Source of the DNA: Chitinophaga pendula
Lineage (GTDB): Bacteria > Bacteroidota > Bacteroidia > Chitinophagales > Chitinophagaceae
Reading direction: 5' to 3'
Assembly (NCBI RefSeq): GCF_020386615.1
Contig: NZ_CP077769.1
Coordinates: forward strand, 5,270,001 to 5,334,000
Length of the DNA: 64,000 bases
How positions within the stretch are numbered: the first letter of the stretch is position 1; each line of letters begins with the position of its first letter. The notes beneath the pieces are model-generated. The model saw only the letters and a program-made list of their open reading frames with translations, searched no databases and had not been told where the DNA came from. Below are positions 42,231-52,154 of the stretch, piece after piece. A program made the translations under genes and the position numbers.

Positions 42231-45200
42231 TTACTGCTGTTCCTGTACATCATCGAATATCCGCTGCTGATGGCCGGCATGCAGATCTTCGCAATGGTAC
42301 ATCTCTTCACGGGTAGGACTTGCCTTCTGTGTAGGACCGCCTTTTTTCTTCTCGCCCAGCATCTTCTGGATAAGGCGGGCACGTTCTGCTGTGATACGTT
42401 TACGCAGCTCCAGGTCTTTATCCCGGTCAAAGTATACAATACCATCTACGATGGTTTTTTCTGCTTTGGCATAGATGCTTAGCGGATGATCGGACCAAAG
42501 TACGAGATCGGCATCCTTACCGGTTTTGATACTACCGGTACGATCTCCTACATGTAGCAGCTTAGCAGGGTTCAGGGTAACAAGTTTTAGCGCAGCCTCT
42601 TCTTCCATATTACCATAGGTAATGTTTTTAGCGGCTTCCTGGTTCAGGCGTCTGGCCATCTCCGCATCATCGGAGTTAATAGCCACTGTTAGCCCTACAC
42701 GTTGCATGATATTGGCATTATAGGGGATAGCATCCTGTACTTCCATTTTATAAGCCCACCAGTCGGCAAAGGTAGAAGCGCCGGCGCCATGTTGTTTCAT
42801 CTTGTCTGCCACTTTATATCCTTCCAGGATATGTGTGAAAGTAGCTACCCGGAAATTAAAACGTTCCGCCACCTTCATCAGCATATTGATCTCACTTTGT
42901 ACGTAGGAGTGACAGGTGATGAAACGTTTCTTCTGTAGTATTTCGGACAGGGCATCCAGTTCGAGGTCGCGGCGTTTGCCGGCTCCCTTTTTTTCGTATT
43001 CACGTGCACGGGTAAAAGCATCTTCCAGCACCTGCTCCACTCCCATACGGGTCTGCGGGAAGCGGGTGGTCTGGCGTTCGCCCCAGTTCGACTGTTTCAC
43101 GTTTTCGCCCAGTGCAAATTTAATGAAGGGGTCTGCCCCCGCTACTTTCATCTCTTCAGCGTTAGCGCCCCAACGTAATTTTACCAGCTGGCTCTGACCA
43201 CCGATAGTATTGGCGGAGCCATGCAGCAGGTGGGAAGCAATAACGCCTCCGCTCAGCTGGCGATAGATATTTACATCATCGGGGTTTACCACATCCGCGA
43301 TGCGTACTTCAGCGGTAACGGACTGGGAGCCTTCATTCACCCCTTTGGATATCGCAATATGTGAGTGTTCGTCGATGATACCCGCAGTGAGGTGTTTGCC
43401 CGTGCCATCGATCACCCTGGCATTACCAGCAGCCAGGTTCTTACCTATCTGCGTGATCTTACCATTGCGAACCAGTACATCTGTATTTTCCAGACGTCCA
43501 TCTTTTTCATTGGTCCAGACAGTGGCATTCCGGATCAGCAGGTCTTCCTGTTTAGGTAAGGTTTCCCATCCATAACCATTAAAGGGATAGTAAACTGTAC
43601 CAAGCGATAGCTGCTCTGTTTTCTTTTCTTTTTCCGGAGCAGGTACATATGGTTTGCTCAGCACGGCTTTCCAGCTTACCAGTTGGCCGGTAGTATCCAG
43701 GCCGGTACCATTCCATTCTTCCTGTCCGATCACCCCACTCAACCGGATACTGCGGCTGCTGCCTTTTGCTGCCGGCCATACGAGTTTGGTCAGCCTGCCA
43801 TCTATAGACAAGGTACCCTGCAGGGAGTCTTGTTGCAATACAACCAATGCAGGAGCAGTGGCGGTACCTTTTATCAATACGGTATAAGTAGTATTAGCGG
43901 GGCTGAGGGTAACGGTATAGGTACCACGCGGGTCTTTCCAACCCTCTTCTTTGATGGTATAGCGTTCCCCCTGTATCCAGTTCTGGAATACGGTGGTCTC
44001 TTCACGGAAGATAGGCCCTGAGGTAATGAGGAAGTTAGCCAGCTTGCCGGTCTCCAGGGATCCCAGCTGGTCATTCATTTTGAGCAATGTAGCCGGCGCA
44101 GTAGTGAGTGCTTCCAGTGCTTTTTTCTCACTCAGTCCGTAACTGATCGCTTTACGTACGGCAGCGAGGAACTGCTTAATATCTTTGGTACCGGCGGCGG
44201 TAAGGCAGAACGGTATATTGGCCTTTTCAAAAGCAGCAGGCTGTGTCGGAGCCAGCTCCCAATGTTTCATATCACTCAACGCCACGAAGCGGGCATCATT
44301 CGGATCTTCTACATCCATTGGCAACGGGAAGTTGACCGGGAGTATAAAAGCGGCTTTTGTAGCAGCGATCTCGGGAATGCGTTGGTATTCGTTACCCCCT
44401 GCTTTGATAATGTATTGTATGCCACTTTCATCTCCTACTTTGTCGGCACGCAAGGCATCCCATTTATCATTGACTTCGAATATCTGCGGGAGGGAGAGGT
44501 TGTCGTTCCAAGCCTGCAGGCTCAGGTTGATCCCTTCTTTGGCCGGGCGTGATTTATACCACTGGGCGTCGAGGCTGGTCTGCCGGAGCAGGGCGATAGA
44601 CCCCATGAGGGAACTCGGATAACTTTGTGTGGAGCTTCCTTTATCGAAAGAGAAATAAGCAGCTGCTTTTTCTCTGAGGATGACTTTATTTTCACGTTCA
44701 CCGGATAAGGTGACCAGGGTACCGGCGCCACGTGCGATACCATCCTGCTGGTGAGTCAATACAGTACCAAATCCTGCTTCACGCAGCGATCTGGCTTTCG
44801 CATCATCTACGCTGAATAAGGTGGCAGCATTCACTTCACTTTTGATCGCCTGGTTCCAGCCATAGGCGCCTTTGGTGTTGGACAGGTATTGCGGAGCAGC
44901 ATTAAAGCCACCGAAGGTTTTTTTAACTTCCGGTATACCGTAGTCACTATAGAGGTCTACGAAAGAAGGGTAGATATATTTACCTGCACAATCTATTACC
45001 ACTGCATCTTTAGGAATAGCAGCTCCTGCTGCGGCAGCGACGATACGTCCGTCGCGGATAACTAGTGTGGCATTGCTGACGGTGTTGGCACCATCTTTTA
45101 TAAGGGTGGCATGTGTAAAGGCAAAGCAACCCTCTTTGGGGCTGGATACACCATTTACGGGGAAAGTAGCCTGCGCCATTGCGTCACTGCTGGCAAATAG

Positions 45201-45314
45201 TACTGACAGTATGGCCAGCGCAGTAGTGCGTCGCTGATGCCATCCGGCAGCCAATTGCGTAAGACGATCTCTCGAAAAGATCGGACCTTGGAGAAGAGAC
45301 AAGGTTTTTCTCAT
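42231..45314 (-). CDS. exported double-domain amidohydrolase
   Basis: This 1,027-residue protein has an N-terminal signal region ending near SDAMAQA (about 45) and two tandem amidohydrolase-like units. The first unit (about 50-480) has the family opening (ATLVIRDGRIVAAAAG) but reads KYIYPSFVDLYSDYGI where HxH should be, so it looks inactive. The second unit (about 590-1010) keeps HLTAGIIDEHSHIAI with H-S-H, plus later HSYVQSEI and HILEGYK histidines and NSDDAEMARR near the C-terminus, so it is probably active. Substrates of this imidazolonepropionase-like exported group are unknown, perhaps peptides or cyclic amides. The frame is open to 45392, but ATG 45314 begins the signal region. Confidence 0.83.
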   Translation of the reverse strand: MRKTLSLLQGPIFSRDRLTQLAAGWHQRRTTALAILSVLFASSDAMAQATFPVNGVSSPKEGCFAFTHATLIKDGANTVSNATLVIRDGRIVAAAAGAAIPKDAVVIDCAGKYIYPSFVDLYSDYGIPEVKKTFGGFNAAPQYLSNTKGAYGWNQAIKSEVNAATLFSVDDAKARSLREAGFGTVLTHQQDGIARGAGTLVTLSGERENKVILREKAAAYFSFDKGSSTQSYPSSLMGSIALLRQTSLDAQWYKSRPAKEGINLSLQAWNDNLSLPQIFEVNDKWDALRADKVGDESGIQYIIKAGGNEYQRIPEIAATKAAFILPVNFPLPMDVEDPNDARFVALSDMKHWELAPTQPAAFEKANIPFCLTAAGTKDIKQFLAAVRKAISYGLSEKKALEALTTAPATLLKMNDQLGSLETGKLANFLITSGPIFREETTVFQNWIQGERYTIKEEGWKDPRGTYTVTLSPANTTYTVLIKGTATAPALVVLQQDSLQGTLSIDGRLTKLVWPAAKGSSRSIRLSGVIGQEEWNGTGLDTTGQLVSWKAVLSKPYVPAPEKEKKTEQLSLGTVYYPFNGYGWETLPKQEDLLIRNATVWTNEKDGRLENTDVLVRNGKITQIGKNLAAGNARVIDGTGKHLTAGIIDEHSHIAISKGVNEGSQSVTAEVRIADVVNPDDVNIYRQLSGGVIASHLLHGSANTIGGQSQLVKLRWGANAEEMKVAGADPFIKFALGENVKQSNWGERQTTRFPQTRMGVEQVLEDAFTRAREYEKKGAGKRRDLELDALSEILQKKRFITCHSYVQSEINMLMKVAERFNFRVATFTHILEGYKVADKMKQHGAGASTFADWWAYKMEVQDAIPYNANIMQRVGLTVAINSDDAEMARRLNQEAAKNITYGNMEEEAALKLVTLNPAKLLHVGDRTGSIKTGKDADLVLWSDHPLSIYAKAEKTIVDGIVYFDRDKDLELRKRITAERARLIQKMLGEKKKGGPTQKASPTREEMYHCEDLHAGHQQRIFDDVQEQQ

Positions 45315-45484
45315 GTAATCGTTTTTTGGTTTAGCCGTTGAATTTAGCTGGTGAAAAATGTATAATATCCTTGGTTGATTTGGTATTCCCATAGCTATAG
45401 GCGGTTAAATTAATAAATCATTGATGCCCTGGATTATATTTTACGATATTTTATATGAATGGTAGTAAACTTGTCCTAAATAGA

Positions 45485-45492
45485 TATATTTG
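45485..45492 (+). promoter_or_regulatory. -7 promoter element of the Spy-like gene
   Basis: TATATTTG fits TAnnTTTG and lies 27 bp before the start codon at 45520. A TTG at 45471 is too close to be the standard -33 element. Confidence 0.5.
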
Positions 45493-45519
45493 AATAGGGA
45501 GCGACTTAATCCCCTTTTT

Positions 45520-45954
45520 ATGCAAAAACGGATCATTTTTACCACTACCCTGCTGGCAGGTTTGCTATTGGGTGCCACTATTACCGCCATGGCACAGGCA
45601 AATGACACGACACATCGCCGGCAACGATGGAGTGCGGAGGACCGGGCGGATAAATTCAGTGATAAGCTGGACAGGGAACTACACTTTAACCGCGACCAGG
45701 ATAAGCAGATACATGTAATCAACGAAGATATCACCCGGCGAATGGATGCCGTAAAACATAATCATACGCTTCCCAAGAAGGAAAAGATGCAGCAGATGAA
45801 AGCGTTGAATGAGGAACGGGGACAGCGGTTCAAGACAGTACTGACGCCGGCACAATATAAAAAATGGAACAATTGGGAAATGAAGAAGAAAGAGCGGTTG
45901 GAAGCCAAAATGGATAAGAAGCAACAGAAGCGGCAGGCCCGTCAGCAAAATTGA
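45520..45954 (+). CDS. small exported helical protein, Spy/CpxP-like
   Basis: This 144-residue protein has a clear signal peptide (IIFTTTLLAGLLLGATITAMAQ). The mature part is almost wholly helical and very rich in lysine, arginine, glutamate and glutamine. The segments FNRDQDKQIHVINEDITRRMD and LTPAQYKKWNNWEMKK resemble the LTxxQ motifs of periplasmic Spy/CpxP chaperones. A role in envelope stress is plausible. No sensor kinase is adjacent. Confidence 0.7.
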   Translation: MQKRIIFTTTLLAGLLLGATITAMAQANDTTHRRQRWSAEDRADKFSDKLDRELHFNRDQDKQIHVINEDITRRMDAVKHNHTLPKKEKMQQMKALNEERGQRFKTVLTPAQYKKWNNWEMKKKERLEAKMDKKQQKRQARQQN

Positions 45955-45988
45955 TCCTCTCAGCATTTCAAACATATTATTCACATGT

Positions 45989-46014
45989 CGGCGGGTAAAA
46001 CCGCCGTTTTTTTT
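45989..46014 (+). terminator. intrinsic terminator after the Spy-like gene
   Basis: CGGCGG and CCGCCG pair around a six-base loop and are followed by eight T residues. It lies 12 bp before the next start codon. Confidence 0.88.
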
Positions 46015-46025
46015 ACCCGATAGTT

Positions 46026-47336
46026 ATGTTTACAGGAACGGATCATGCCATTACGATCTTCAAAGCAGGTGTAGCGGCTGTTCAGCCGGCATCGCTTATC
46101 AGGGAATATATCAGGCCCGCCGAAGACGGATTATGGGTAGGAAAGCGACATTTTTCCTTATCCCGTACCGGCAGGCTGATCATCGCCGGCGCCGGCAAAG
46201 CGGCAGCAGCGATGGCCCAGGCTGTTGAGACGCTGTTGCCAGCACATGCCTGCGAAGGGATGGTTATTACCAAGTATAATCATTCACTGCCATTATCGCG
46301 GGTACGGGTAGTAGAAGCCGGGCATCCGGTACCGGATGAAAATGGTCTCGCTGCCACGCAAGCGTTACTACAGCTGATCAGCAGTGCTACAGAGCAGGAT
46401 CTCGTGCTATTCCTGCTATCAGGAGGAGCCTCTGCCCTGCTGACGGATCTGCCGGAAGGAAGTAGCCTAGCCGACATGCAGCAGTTGTCCCAGTTATTGT
46501 TAAAAAGCGGGGCGGACATACAGGAAATGAATGTGGTACGCAAACACCTGTCCAGAGTAAAAGGAGGACAGCTGGCTCTAGCGGCCTATCCGGCTCCCAT
46601 ATGCAGTATCATTCTCAGCGATGTGGTGGGGGATGACCTGGCAGTAATCGGCTCCGGCCCTACCGTTCCCGACCCTTCCACTTTTGCGGAAGCAATTATG
46701 CTGCTAGCACGATATGGCATTTTACACCATACGCCAGCTCCCATAATTACCTATCTGGAACGTGGCATAAGCGGAGCCATTCCTGAAACACCTAAGCCAG
46801 GAGATGAGCGATTTGTACATGTCTATAACGTGCTGGCCGGCAGTAACCAGGTCGCTTTAACAGCTGCCGCTGCAAAAGCCAGGTCGATGGGCTATCACAC
46901 GGAAGTACTCAGCAGTACCGCTACCGGCGATGCACATGTACTGGCAAAACAGCTGGTACAGACAGCCACCTCTTACCAGGGGCCATTGCCCGCCTGCCTG
47001 CTGATGGGTGGAGAGAGCACAGTACAGGTTAAAGGCGAGGGTATGGGAGGACGCAATCAGCAACTGGCATTGGCAGCAGGCATCGCACTTCCTGCAGGCG
47101 CTTCTTTTGTGGTGCTCAGTGCCGGTACAGATGGTACAGATGGTCCTACGGATGCCGCCGGAGCGCTGGTCCATGCCGCACTGATGGAAAATGCAGCACA
47201 ACAGGGACTGGATGCGGCAGCTTACCTGGCAGATAATGATGCTTACCATTTTTTCGACAAAGCGGGCGGCCTTATTAAAACCGGTCCGACACAAACCAAT
47301 GTGATGGACCTGATGCTGGTGTTAATCCCACACTAA
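46026..47336 (+). CDS. glycerate 2-kinase (MOFRL family)
   Basis: This 436-residue protein phosphorylates glycerate to 2-phosphoglycerate. The N-terminal DUF4147 domain (about 1-240) has IIAGAGKAAAAMAQAVE, LLSGGASALLTDLPEG and LSRVKGGQLA. The C-terminal MOFRL domain (about 310-430) has GGESTVQVKGEGMGGRNQQLALA and AGTDGTDGPTDAAGA. The length is normal. It precedes mannonate dehydratase, and glycerate could come from sugar-acid catabolism, but uxuA has its own promoter. Confidence 0.93.
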   Translation: MFTGTDHAITIFKAGVAAVQPASLIREYIRPAEDGLWVGKRHFSLSRTGRLIIAGAGKAAAAMAQAVETLLPAHACEGMVITKYNHSLPLSRVRVVEAGHPVPDENGLAATQALLQLISSATEQDLVLFLLSGGASALLTDLPEGSSLADMQQLSQLLLKSGADIQEMNVVRKHLSRVKGGQLALAAYPAPICSIILSDVVGDDLAVIGSGPTVPDPSTFAEAIMLLARYGILHHTPAPIITYLERGISGAIPETPKPGDERFVHVYNVLAGSNQVALTAAAAKARSMGYHTEVLSSTATGDAHVLAKQLVQTATSYQGPLPACLLMGGESTVQVKGEGMGGRNQQLALAAGIALPAGASFVVLSAGTDGTDGPTDAAGALVHAALMENAAQQGLDAAAYLADNDAYHFFDKAGGLIKTGPTQTNVMDLMLVLIPH

Positions 47337-47420
47337 TATCAGTCTGCAGACAAAATAGTATCACTGGCAACCAGGTATGCCTTTTCAGCGGATAATACGA
47401 ACTAAAATCAAGGTTTAAAA

Positions 47421-47451
47421 TTTGTATATGTTAAGAGAGATTCTATTTTTG
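47421..47451 (+). promoter_or_regulatory. promoter of uxuA
   Basis: TTTG (47421-47424) and TATTTTTG (47444-47451) are separated by exactly 19 bp, a full match to the Bacteroidota -33/-7 promoter. The leader would be about 42 bases. Confidence 0.8.
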
Positions 47452-47499
47452 GGGTTTGGGAGTAAAGTAACAGCTTAACAAAATTTCTAACTAACTAAT

Positions 47500-48684
47500 A
47501 TGAATATGCTGAGAATGGAACAGACATGGCGCTGGTTCGGTCCGAATGACCCTGTAAGTTTACAGGACATCCGGCAGGCCGGAGCCACCGGTATAGTAAC
47601 GGCATTACATCATATCCCCAACGGGGTGGTATGGTCAAAAGAAGATATATTACAACGCAAAGCAGAGATAGAAGCGGCCGGCCTGGTATGGTCTGTAGTG
47701 GAAAGTATCCCTGTACATGAAGATATCAAAACGCAGAGCGGACGTTTCAAGGAATATATCCGCAATTATCAGCAGAGTATCCGTAACGTGGCTGCCTGCG
47801 GCATTCATACTGTTACATATAACTTCATGCCGGTACTGGACTGGACCCGTACGGACCTGGCCTATACGGTGGAAGATGGATCAAAGGCTTTACGCTTTGA
47901 GAAAGCGGCTTTTATGGCATTTGATCTTTTCATGCTGCAGCGTCCTGGTGCAGAGAATGACTATGATCCCGCCGACATCGCTCACGCGAAGGAACACTTC
48001 GACAGCATGACCGATGCGGAAAAGGAGACCTTGCAAAAGAACATTATTGCTGGGCTGCCCGGATCGGAGGAGAGCTTTACGCTTGCATTATTCCAAGCTG
48101 CCCTGGATAAATACAAAAATGTGGATGCCACACAGCTGAAGCTGCATCTTTTCTACTTCCTGCAGCAGATCGCGCCGGTGGCGGAAGAGGTTGGCGTTAA
48201 GCTGGCGATACATCCGGACGATCCTCCGTTTCCGATACTGGGGCTACCGCGAGTAGTAAGTACAGAGCAGGATGCACGGGAATTGCTGGCAGCCGCTCCG
48301 TATGCTTCGAACGGGCTGTGTTTCTGTACAGGTTCTTACGGTGTACGTGCTGATAATGACCTGCCAGGCATGGTAGAAAGACTGGGGGATCATATTCACT
48401 TTATACATCTGCGCAGTACACAGCGTGACAGCCAGGGTAATTTCCATGAAGCGAATCACCTGGAAGGGGATGTGGATATGTATGCCGTGGTAAAAAATAT
48501 CGTTACGGTTATGCAACGCCGTAATGTTTCTATTCCGATGCGTCCTGATCATGGTCATCAGATGTTGGATGATCTGCATAAGAAAACAAATCCCGGTTAT
48601 AGTGCCATAGGCCGTTTACGTGGCCTTGCAGAGCTGAGGGGGCTTGAGTTGGGTATTGCCCGCTCTATGCCCGCACCGAAATGA
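47500..48684 (+). CDS. uxuA: mannonate dehydratase
   Basis: This 394-residue enzyme removes water from D-mannonate to give 2-keto-3-deoxygluconate in glucuronate breakdown. It starts with [16 protein letters not shown], the hallmark of UxuA, followed by [20 protein letters not shown] and the metal-site segments IHPDDPP near 238-244, CTGSYG near 279-284 and MRPDHGHQ near 347-354. The length is normal. No uxuB or uxaC is in the window. Confidence 0.95.
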   Translation: MNMLRMEQTWRWFGPNDPVSLQDIRQAGATGIVTALHHIPNGVVWSKEDILQRKAEIEAAGLVWSVVESIPVHEDIKTQSGRFKEYIRNYQQSIRNVAACGIHTVTYNFMPVLDWTRTDLAYTVEDGSKALRFEKAAFMAFDLFMLQRPGAENDYDPADIAHAKEHFDSMTDAEKETLQKNIIAGLPGSEESFTLALFQAALDKYKNVDATQLKLHLFYFLQQIAPVAEEVGVKLAIHPDDPPFPILGLPRVVSTEQDARELLAAAPYASNGLCFCTGSYGVRADNDLPGMVERLGDHIHFIHLRSTQRDSQGNFHEANHLEGDVDMYAVVKNIVTVMQRRNVSIPMRPDHGHQMLDDLHKKTNPGYSAIGRLRGLAELRGLELGIARSMPAPK

Positions 48685-48802
48685 AGGACACAGAAATTAC
48701 GTATGATCGAACACGGTATCCGTATCGGTTGCCATCATTTGGTACGTAATTAGGACCCTTCTGACAGGGGAAAGTTCAGCACACTGTTATCCACATATTA
48801 TT

Positions 48803-48832
48803 ACGCCATCCTCCTGCAGGATGGCGTTTTTA
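48803..48832 (+). terminator. intrinsic terminator downstream of uxuA
   Basis: ACGCCATCCT and AGGATGGCGT form a perfect 10-bp stem with a 5-base loop, followed by five T residues. Confidence 0.88.
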
Positions 48833-49051
48833 TTTCCTAGCCCTTTCACTTTAACATTTCCTTACATGCTGCTGTTCAATGGATTACATACTACACTACT
48901 ACTAGCAACCTGAGGTGTGGCATGGTTTTTACACTTTATTGAAGCGTGACTAATTAACCATAGAAATATCTTTTTTTGAAAAGCCCAGGTATCCGTCTGT
49001 TAAGACGGGATGCCTTTTGCATGCCCGGGCTTTACTTTAAAACTTAAGCCC
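48833..49051 (+). other. intergenic region and structured leader of the histidine kinase
   Basis: After the uxuA terminator there is an AT-rich stretch, then a long hairpin at 48980-49033. Its outer arms AAAGCCC/GGGCTTT enclose an inner hairpin CCGTCT-gtta-AGACGG. It ends 18 bp before the kinase ATG. It could be an attenuator or a stable 5' end. An open frame starts inside the hairpin at 49010, but I prefer ATG 49052. Confidence 0.45.
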
Positions 49052-50623
49052 ATGGACAGGAATAATTCATTAGCAGAGATCACCCATCGTTATCTCCAAC
49101 TGATACAAGCGATTCCCGCTGCATTTTATGTTTGTGATAAAGATGGCTACATCATTCATTATAATGATGCAGCGGCACAGTTATGGGGTAGGAAGCCGGT
49201 ATTGGGTGAAGAGCGTTTATGTGGTTCCTGGCGCATCTATGATACGGCAGGACAACCACTCCCCCTGAATGAATGCCCGATGGCGATCTCTTTAAGGGAA
49301 GGGCGGCCAATATATGATGCAGAGATCATCATAGAGCGGCCTGACGGTGTACGCCGGCATGTGTTACCACATCCCCGCCCCGTTATGGGACCATCTGGCG
49401 AGATTATAGAAATAATCAACATGCTGGTTGATATCACCGATCTGAAGCAGGTAACATCTGCTTTGAAGGAAAGTGAAGAACGTTTCAGAACGATGGCCGA
49501 CCAGGCGCCCGTGATGATATGGATGACAGACGAAAACGGGCAGGTAACCTATGTTAATACCAGTTGGTCGTCATTTACAGGGCTTCCGCCCCATGCTGCC
49601 TTTGGGAGTGAGTGGCAGCAACTGGTGCATCCGGATGATCGTACTGGCGTCTATAATAAATGGATGCGTACCGTGCCGGTACAGCAACGGTTCTATTTAA
49701 AATTCCGCTTTCTCACTGCAGACCAGGGTTATGCTACTGTAACCGGCAGCGGTAATCCCCGTTATAATAGTAACGGTAAGTTCGTAGGGTATATCGGTAT
49801 CCTGCAGGATGTAACCCAGCAGGATCATGCTACCGGCTTACTGGAGCAGGAGGTACGGGACCGGATCAAGGACCTGCGACGGGCTAACCGCGAACTAGCC
49901 AGGTCTAACAGCGAACTGGAACAGTTTGCCTATGTATCCAGTCATGATCTACAGGAGCCGTTGCGGAAGATACAGACCTATGCAGAAATACTGGAAGACC
50001 GGCTCGAGATTTCTGATCAAGCCAAATATTACCTCGGTAAGATATCCGATTCTTCCCGGCGTATGATGGCGATGATACGGGAGTTGCTGCAATTTTCGCG
50101 GCTATCGCAATCAGGAGAGATCTATGAACCGGTGCATTTAGAGGATATACTGGCGCAGGTCCGTAATGACCTTGAACTCCCTATACAGGAGAAACATGCG
50201 ACAATCGAGGCAGGGCCATTGCCTGTGATACAGGGTATTCCGTTGCAGATCAAACAGCTTTTTTATAATCTCCTGAACAACTCGCTCAAATTCTGCCGGG
50301 AAGGAGTACCTCCGGTAATCCAGATCCGGTATGAGACGTTATCGTCAGCAGAGTTGAAGTCACGTCCTTCGTTACATCCGGGGCTTCATTATTTTAAGTT
50401 GTCGTTCCAGGACAACTGTATTGGATTTGATCAGGTGTATGCAGACCGGATATTTACGATCTTCCAGCGATTGAACGACCGTCAGCAATATGATGGAAAC
50501 GGGATAGGGTTGGCATTGTGTAAAAAGATCGTGTTGAATCATCACGGGGATATTTATGCGACAGCGGCGAAGGATAGCGGATCGACATTTTATGTGATCT
50601 TACCGGAGACGATCACAAGCTGA
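49052..50623 (+). CDS. PAS-domain sensor histidine kinase
   Basis: This 523-residue kinase has no membrane helix and is probably cytoplasmic. It has a PAS domain (about 10-130), a second PAS with PAC region (about 140-265, RFRTMADQAPVMIWMTDENG), a short coiled coil, a HisKA domain with the phosphorylated histidine in SSHDLQEPLRKI near 298, and a HATPase domain (about 395-520) with LLNNSLKF and GNGIGLALCKKIV. The G1-type box reads DNCIGF where DNGIGF is usual. The HisKA-HATPase type resembles bacteriophytochrome-like kinases. No response regulator is next to it, so it is an orphan kinase. Confidence 0.9.
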   Translation: MDRNNSLAEITHRYLQLIQAIPAAFYVCDKDGYIIHYNDAAAQLWGRKPVLGEERLCGSWRIYDTAGQPLPLNECPMAISLREGRPIYDAEIIIERPDGVRRHVLPHPRPVMGPSGEIIEIINMLVDITDLKQVTSALKESEERFRTMADQAPVMIWMTDENGQVTYVNTSWSSFTGLPPHAAFGSEWQQLVHPDDRTGVYNKWMRTVPVQQRFYLKFRFLTADQGYATVTGSGNPRYNSNGKFVGYIGILQDVTQQDHATGLLEQEVRDRIKDLRRANRELARSNSELEQFAYVSSHDLQEPLRKIQTYAEILEDRLEISDQAKYYLGKISDSSRRMMAMIRELLQFSRLSQSGEIYEPVHLEDILAQVRNDLELPIQEKHATIEAGPLPVIQGIPLQIKQLFYNLLNNSLKFCREGVPPVIQIRYETLSSAELKSRPSLHPGLHYFKLSFQDNCIGFDQVYADRIFTIFQRLNDRQQYDGNGIGLALCKKIVLNHHGDIYATAAKDSGSTFYVILPETITS

Positions 50624-50627
50624 TAAG

Positions 50628-50660
50628 TTACGGGCTGCCTTTGACAAGGGCAGCCCGTAA
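50628..50660 (+). terminator. hairpin after the histidine kinase gene
   Basis: TTACGGGCTGCC and GGCAGCCCGTAA form a perfect 12-bp stem 4 bp after the stop codon. The T-run is absent but an A-rich stretch follows, so termination may be imperfect. Confidence 0.65.
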
Positions 50661-50673
50661 CGGAATAAAAAAA

Positions 50674-50698
50674 TCCCCGGCACGCAACATACCGGGGA
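50674..50698 (-). terminator. intrinsic terminator of the efflux operon
   Basis: TCCCCGG and CCGGGGA pair, and on the minus strand the stem runs into TTTTTTTATT. It would end the emrA-emrB-tolC transcript. Confidence 0.78.
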
Positions 50699-50818
50699 AA
50701 CACACTACGAAAACAAAGAAAAAACCTTCCGTTCTGTGTAGGGCCATTCTAACGTAATAAAGCCACACTATATAACAGCATCTTCCTTTTTTACTACTAC
50801 TTGCTCTTCATCCATTTG

Positions 50819-52117
50819 TTATTTCCAGAACTGGTTACCTGCGAGGTGCAGTAATTCCAGGTTGGAAATTGACAATTGATATTCATACTGCACTTTTGAT
50901 AATTGTGCTTCCAAGTTGGAAGTCTGTGCATTTTGCAGATCGAGATAAGTGATTACGCCATTATTGTAACGGGACTGTGCCAGTTGCAATGCTCTTTCTG
51001 CCTGTTGCAATAATGTTGCTGCGGTGAGCAGTTTAGCCTGGTTGGCCTCAATATCGGCGTTCGTCTGTGCGATATCTTTTTGCAGGTTATCTACTGCGTC
51101 TTGTGTGTTTAGTTTAGCTACTGCCAGTTCTTTGGCGGCGATCATCTCTTTCAGCTTATCTTTTTTCCCATTGTAGATGGGCACTGCCAGCGTAACACCT
51201 GCATTCCAGTTGTACCTGAACTTCTGTATTTCGGGCAGGTATCCGTTCTTAAAGCCGGTACCGGCATCGAGAAACAGGGAAGGTGTATGTGTTGCTTTGG
51301 CGCTTTCTACTTCTATTGTTGCTACTTTTTCTTTCTCCTGGGAGGTTTTTATTGCCATGTTGCTGGCGAAGGCGTCGTTACCGGCGGTTATTGTCTGCGG
51401 CCAGTTGAACGAGGTATTGATCGAATCCTGTTGTTGTATACCTGTCAGGTATTGCAACAAGGCTATTTGTTTTTTGAATTGGTTCTGGAATTCTGTTTTC
51501 CTGTTGCGGTAACCTTCCAGTTTCACACGTGTGTTGATGAGGTCGAGATCGATGGCATCGCCATGTTTGAGTTTATTCTCTACGATGCGTTCGGTATCTT
51601 CCAGCAGTTTGATGTTGGCATCCTGTACAGCGATATTTCTATTGACGTAGGCGATATTCAGGTATACGGTTGCTACCTGGTAGGCCAGTTGTTCTTTCGC
51701 TTCATCGGTCTGCATGCTGAGCAGGTCTTGTTCGGCGGCAGATTTGCGGATGGCGCTACCTGATTTGCCGAAGTCCAGTAATAACTGCCGGCCGTTGACG
51801 CCTACGTTATAGTTATCGGCTGGTATTGGTTGGAAAACCAGGTCGCTGCCGGGCAGTTGTATTTTGGCTACCGGGGAGATATGGCTATAGGAAGCGGTAC
51901 CTGATATATCCGGCAGTCTGCTGGCTTTGCTGATCTGGGTTCTGTCTGCGGCGATCTGCTGTTGCGTTTGCAGGGCCTTTATCCTGGTGTAGTTATTGAA
52001 TGACTGCAGCACCAGTTGCTGCAATGTAGCCGGGACCGGTGCATGCACATCCTGTGCATGCAGTGTGTGTGTTCCCAGTGCACTGCAAATGATGATTGTT
52101 CTTATTATATTTTTCAT
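50819..52117 (-). CDS. TolC-family outer-membrane efflux protein
   Basis: This 432-residue protein has a signal peptide (IICSALGTHTLHAQ) and the two repeated helical hairpins of TolC proteins (for instance LLDFGKSGSAIRKSAAEQDLLSMQTDEAKEQ is of the repeat type near 110-140; similar NNGVITYLDLQNAQTSNLEAQ near 390). It forms the outer-membrane exit duct for the pump encoded just upstream. It is the third gene of the run emrA-emrB-tolC. Confidence 0.9.
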   Translation of the reverse strand: MKNIIRTIIICSALGTHTLHAQDVHAPVPATLQQLVLQSFNNYTRIKALQTQQQIAADRTQISKASRLPDISGTASYSHISPVAKIQLPGSDLVFQPIPADNYNVGVNGRQLLLDFGKSGSAIRKSAAEQDLLSMQTDEAKEQLAYQVATVYLNIAYVNRNIAVQDANIKLLEDTERIVENKLKHGDAIDLDLINTRVKLEGYRNRKTEFQNQFKKQIALLQYLTGIQQQDSINTSFNWPQTITAGNDAFASNMAIKTSQEKEKVATIEVESAKATHTPSLFLDAGTGFKNGYLPEIQKFRYNWNAGVTLAVPIYNGKKDKLKEMIAAKELAVAKLNTQDAVDNLQKDIAQTNADIEANQAKLLTAATLLQQAERALQLAQSRYNNGVITYLDLQNAQTSNLEAQLSKVQYEYQLSISNLELLHLAGNQFWK

Positions 52118-52154
52118 GGTGTGTCTAAGTTAGAGTTGCATTACCTGAATGCTG

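Noticed and set aside
49010..49051. Earlier start for the histidine kinase
   Set aside because: It lies inside the leader hairpin and adds residues without similarity to PAS proteins; ATG 49052 begins the conserved part.
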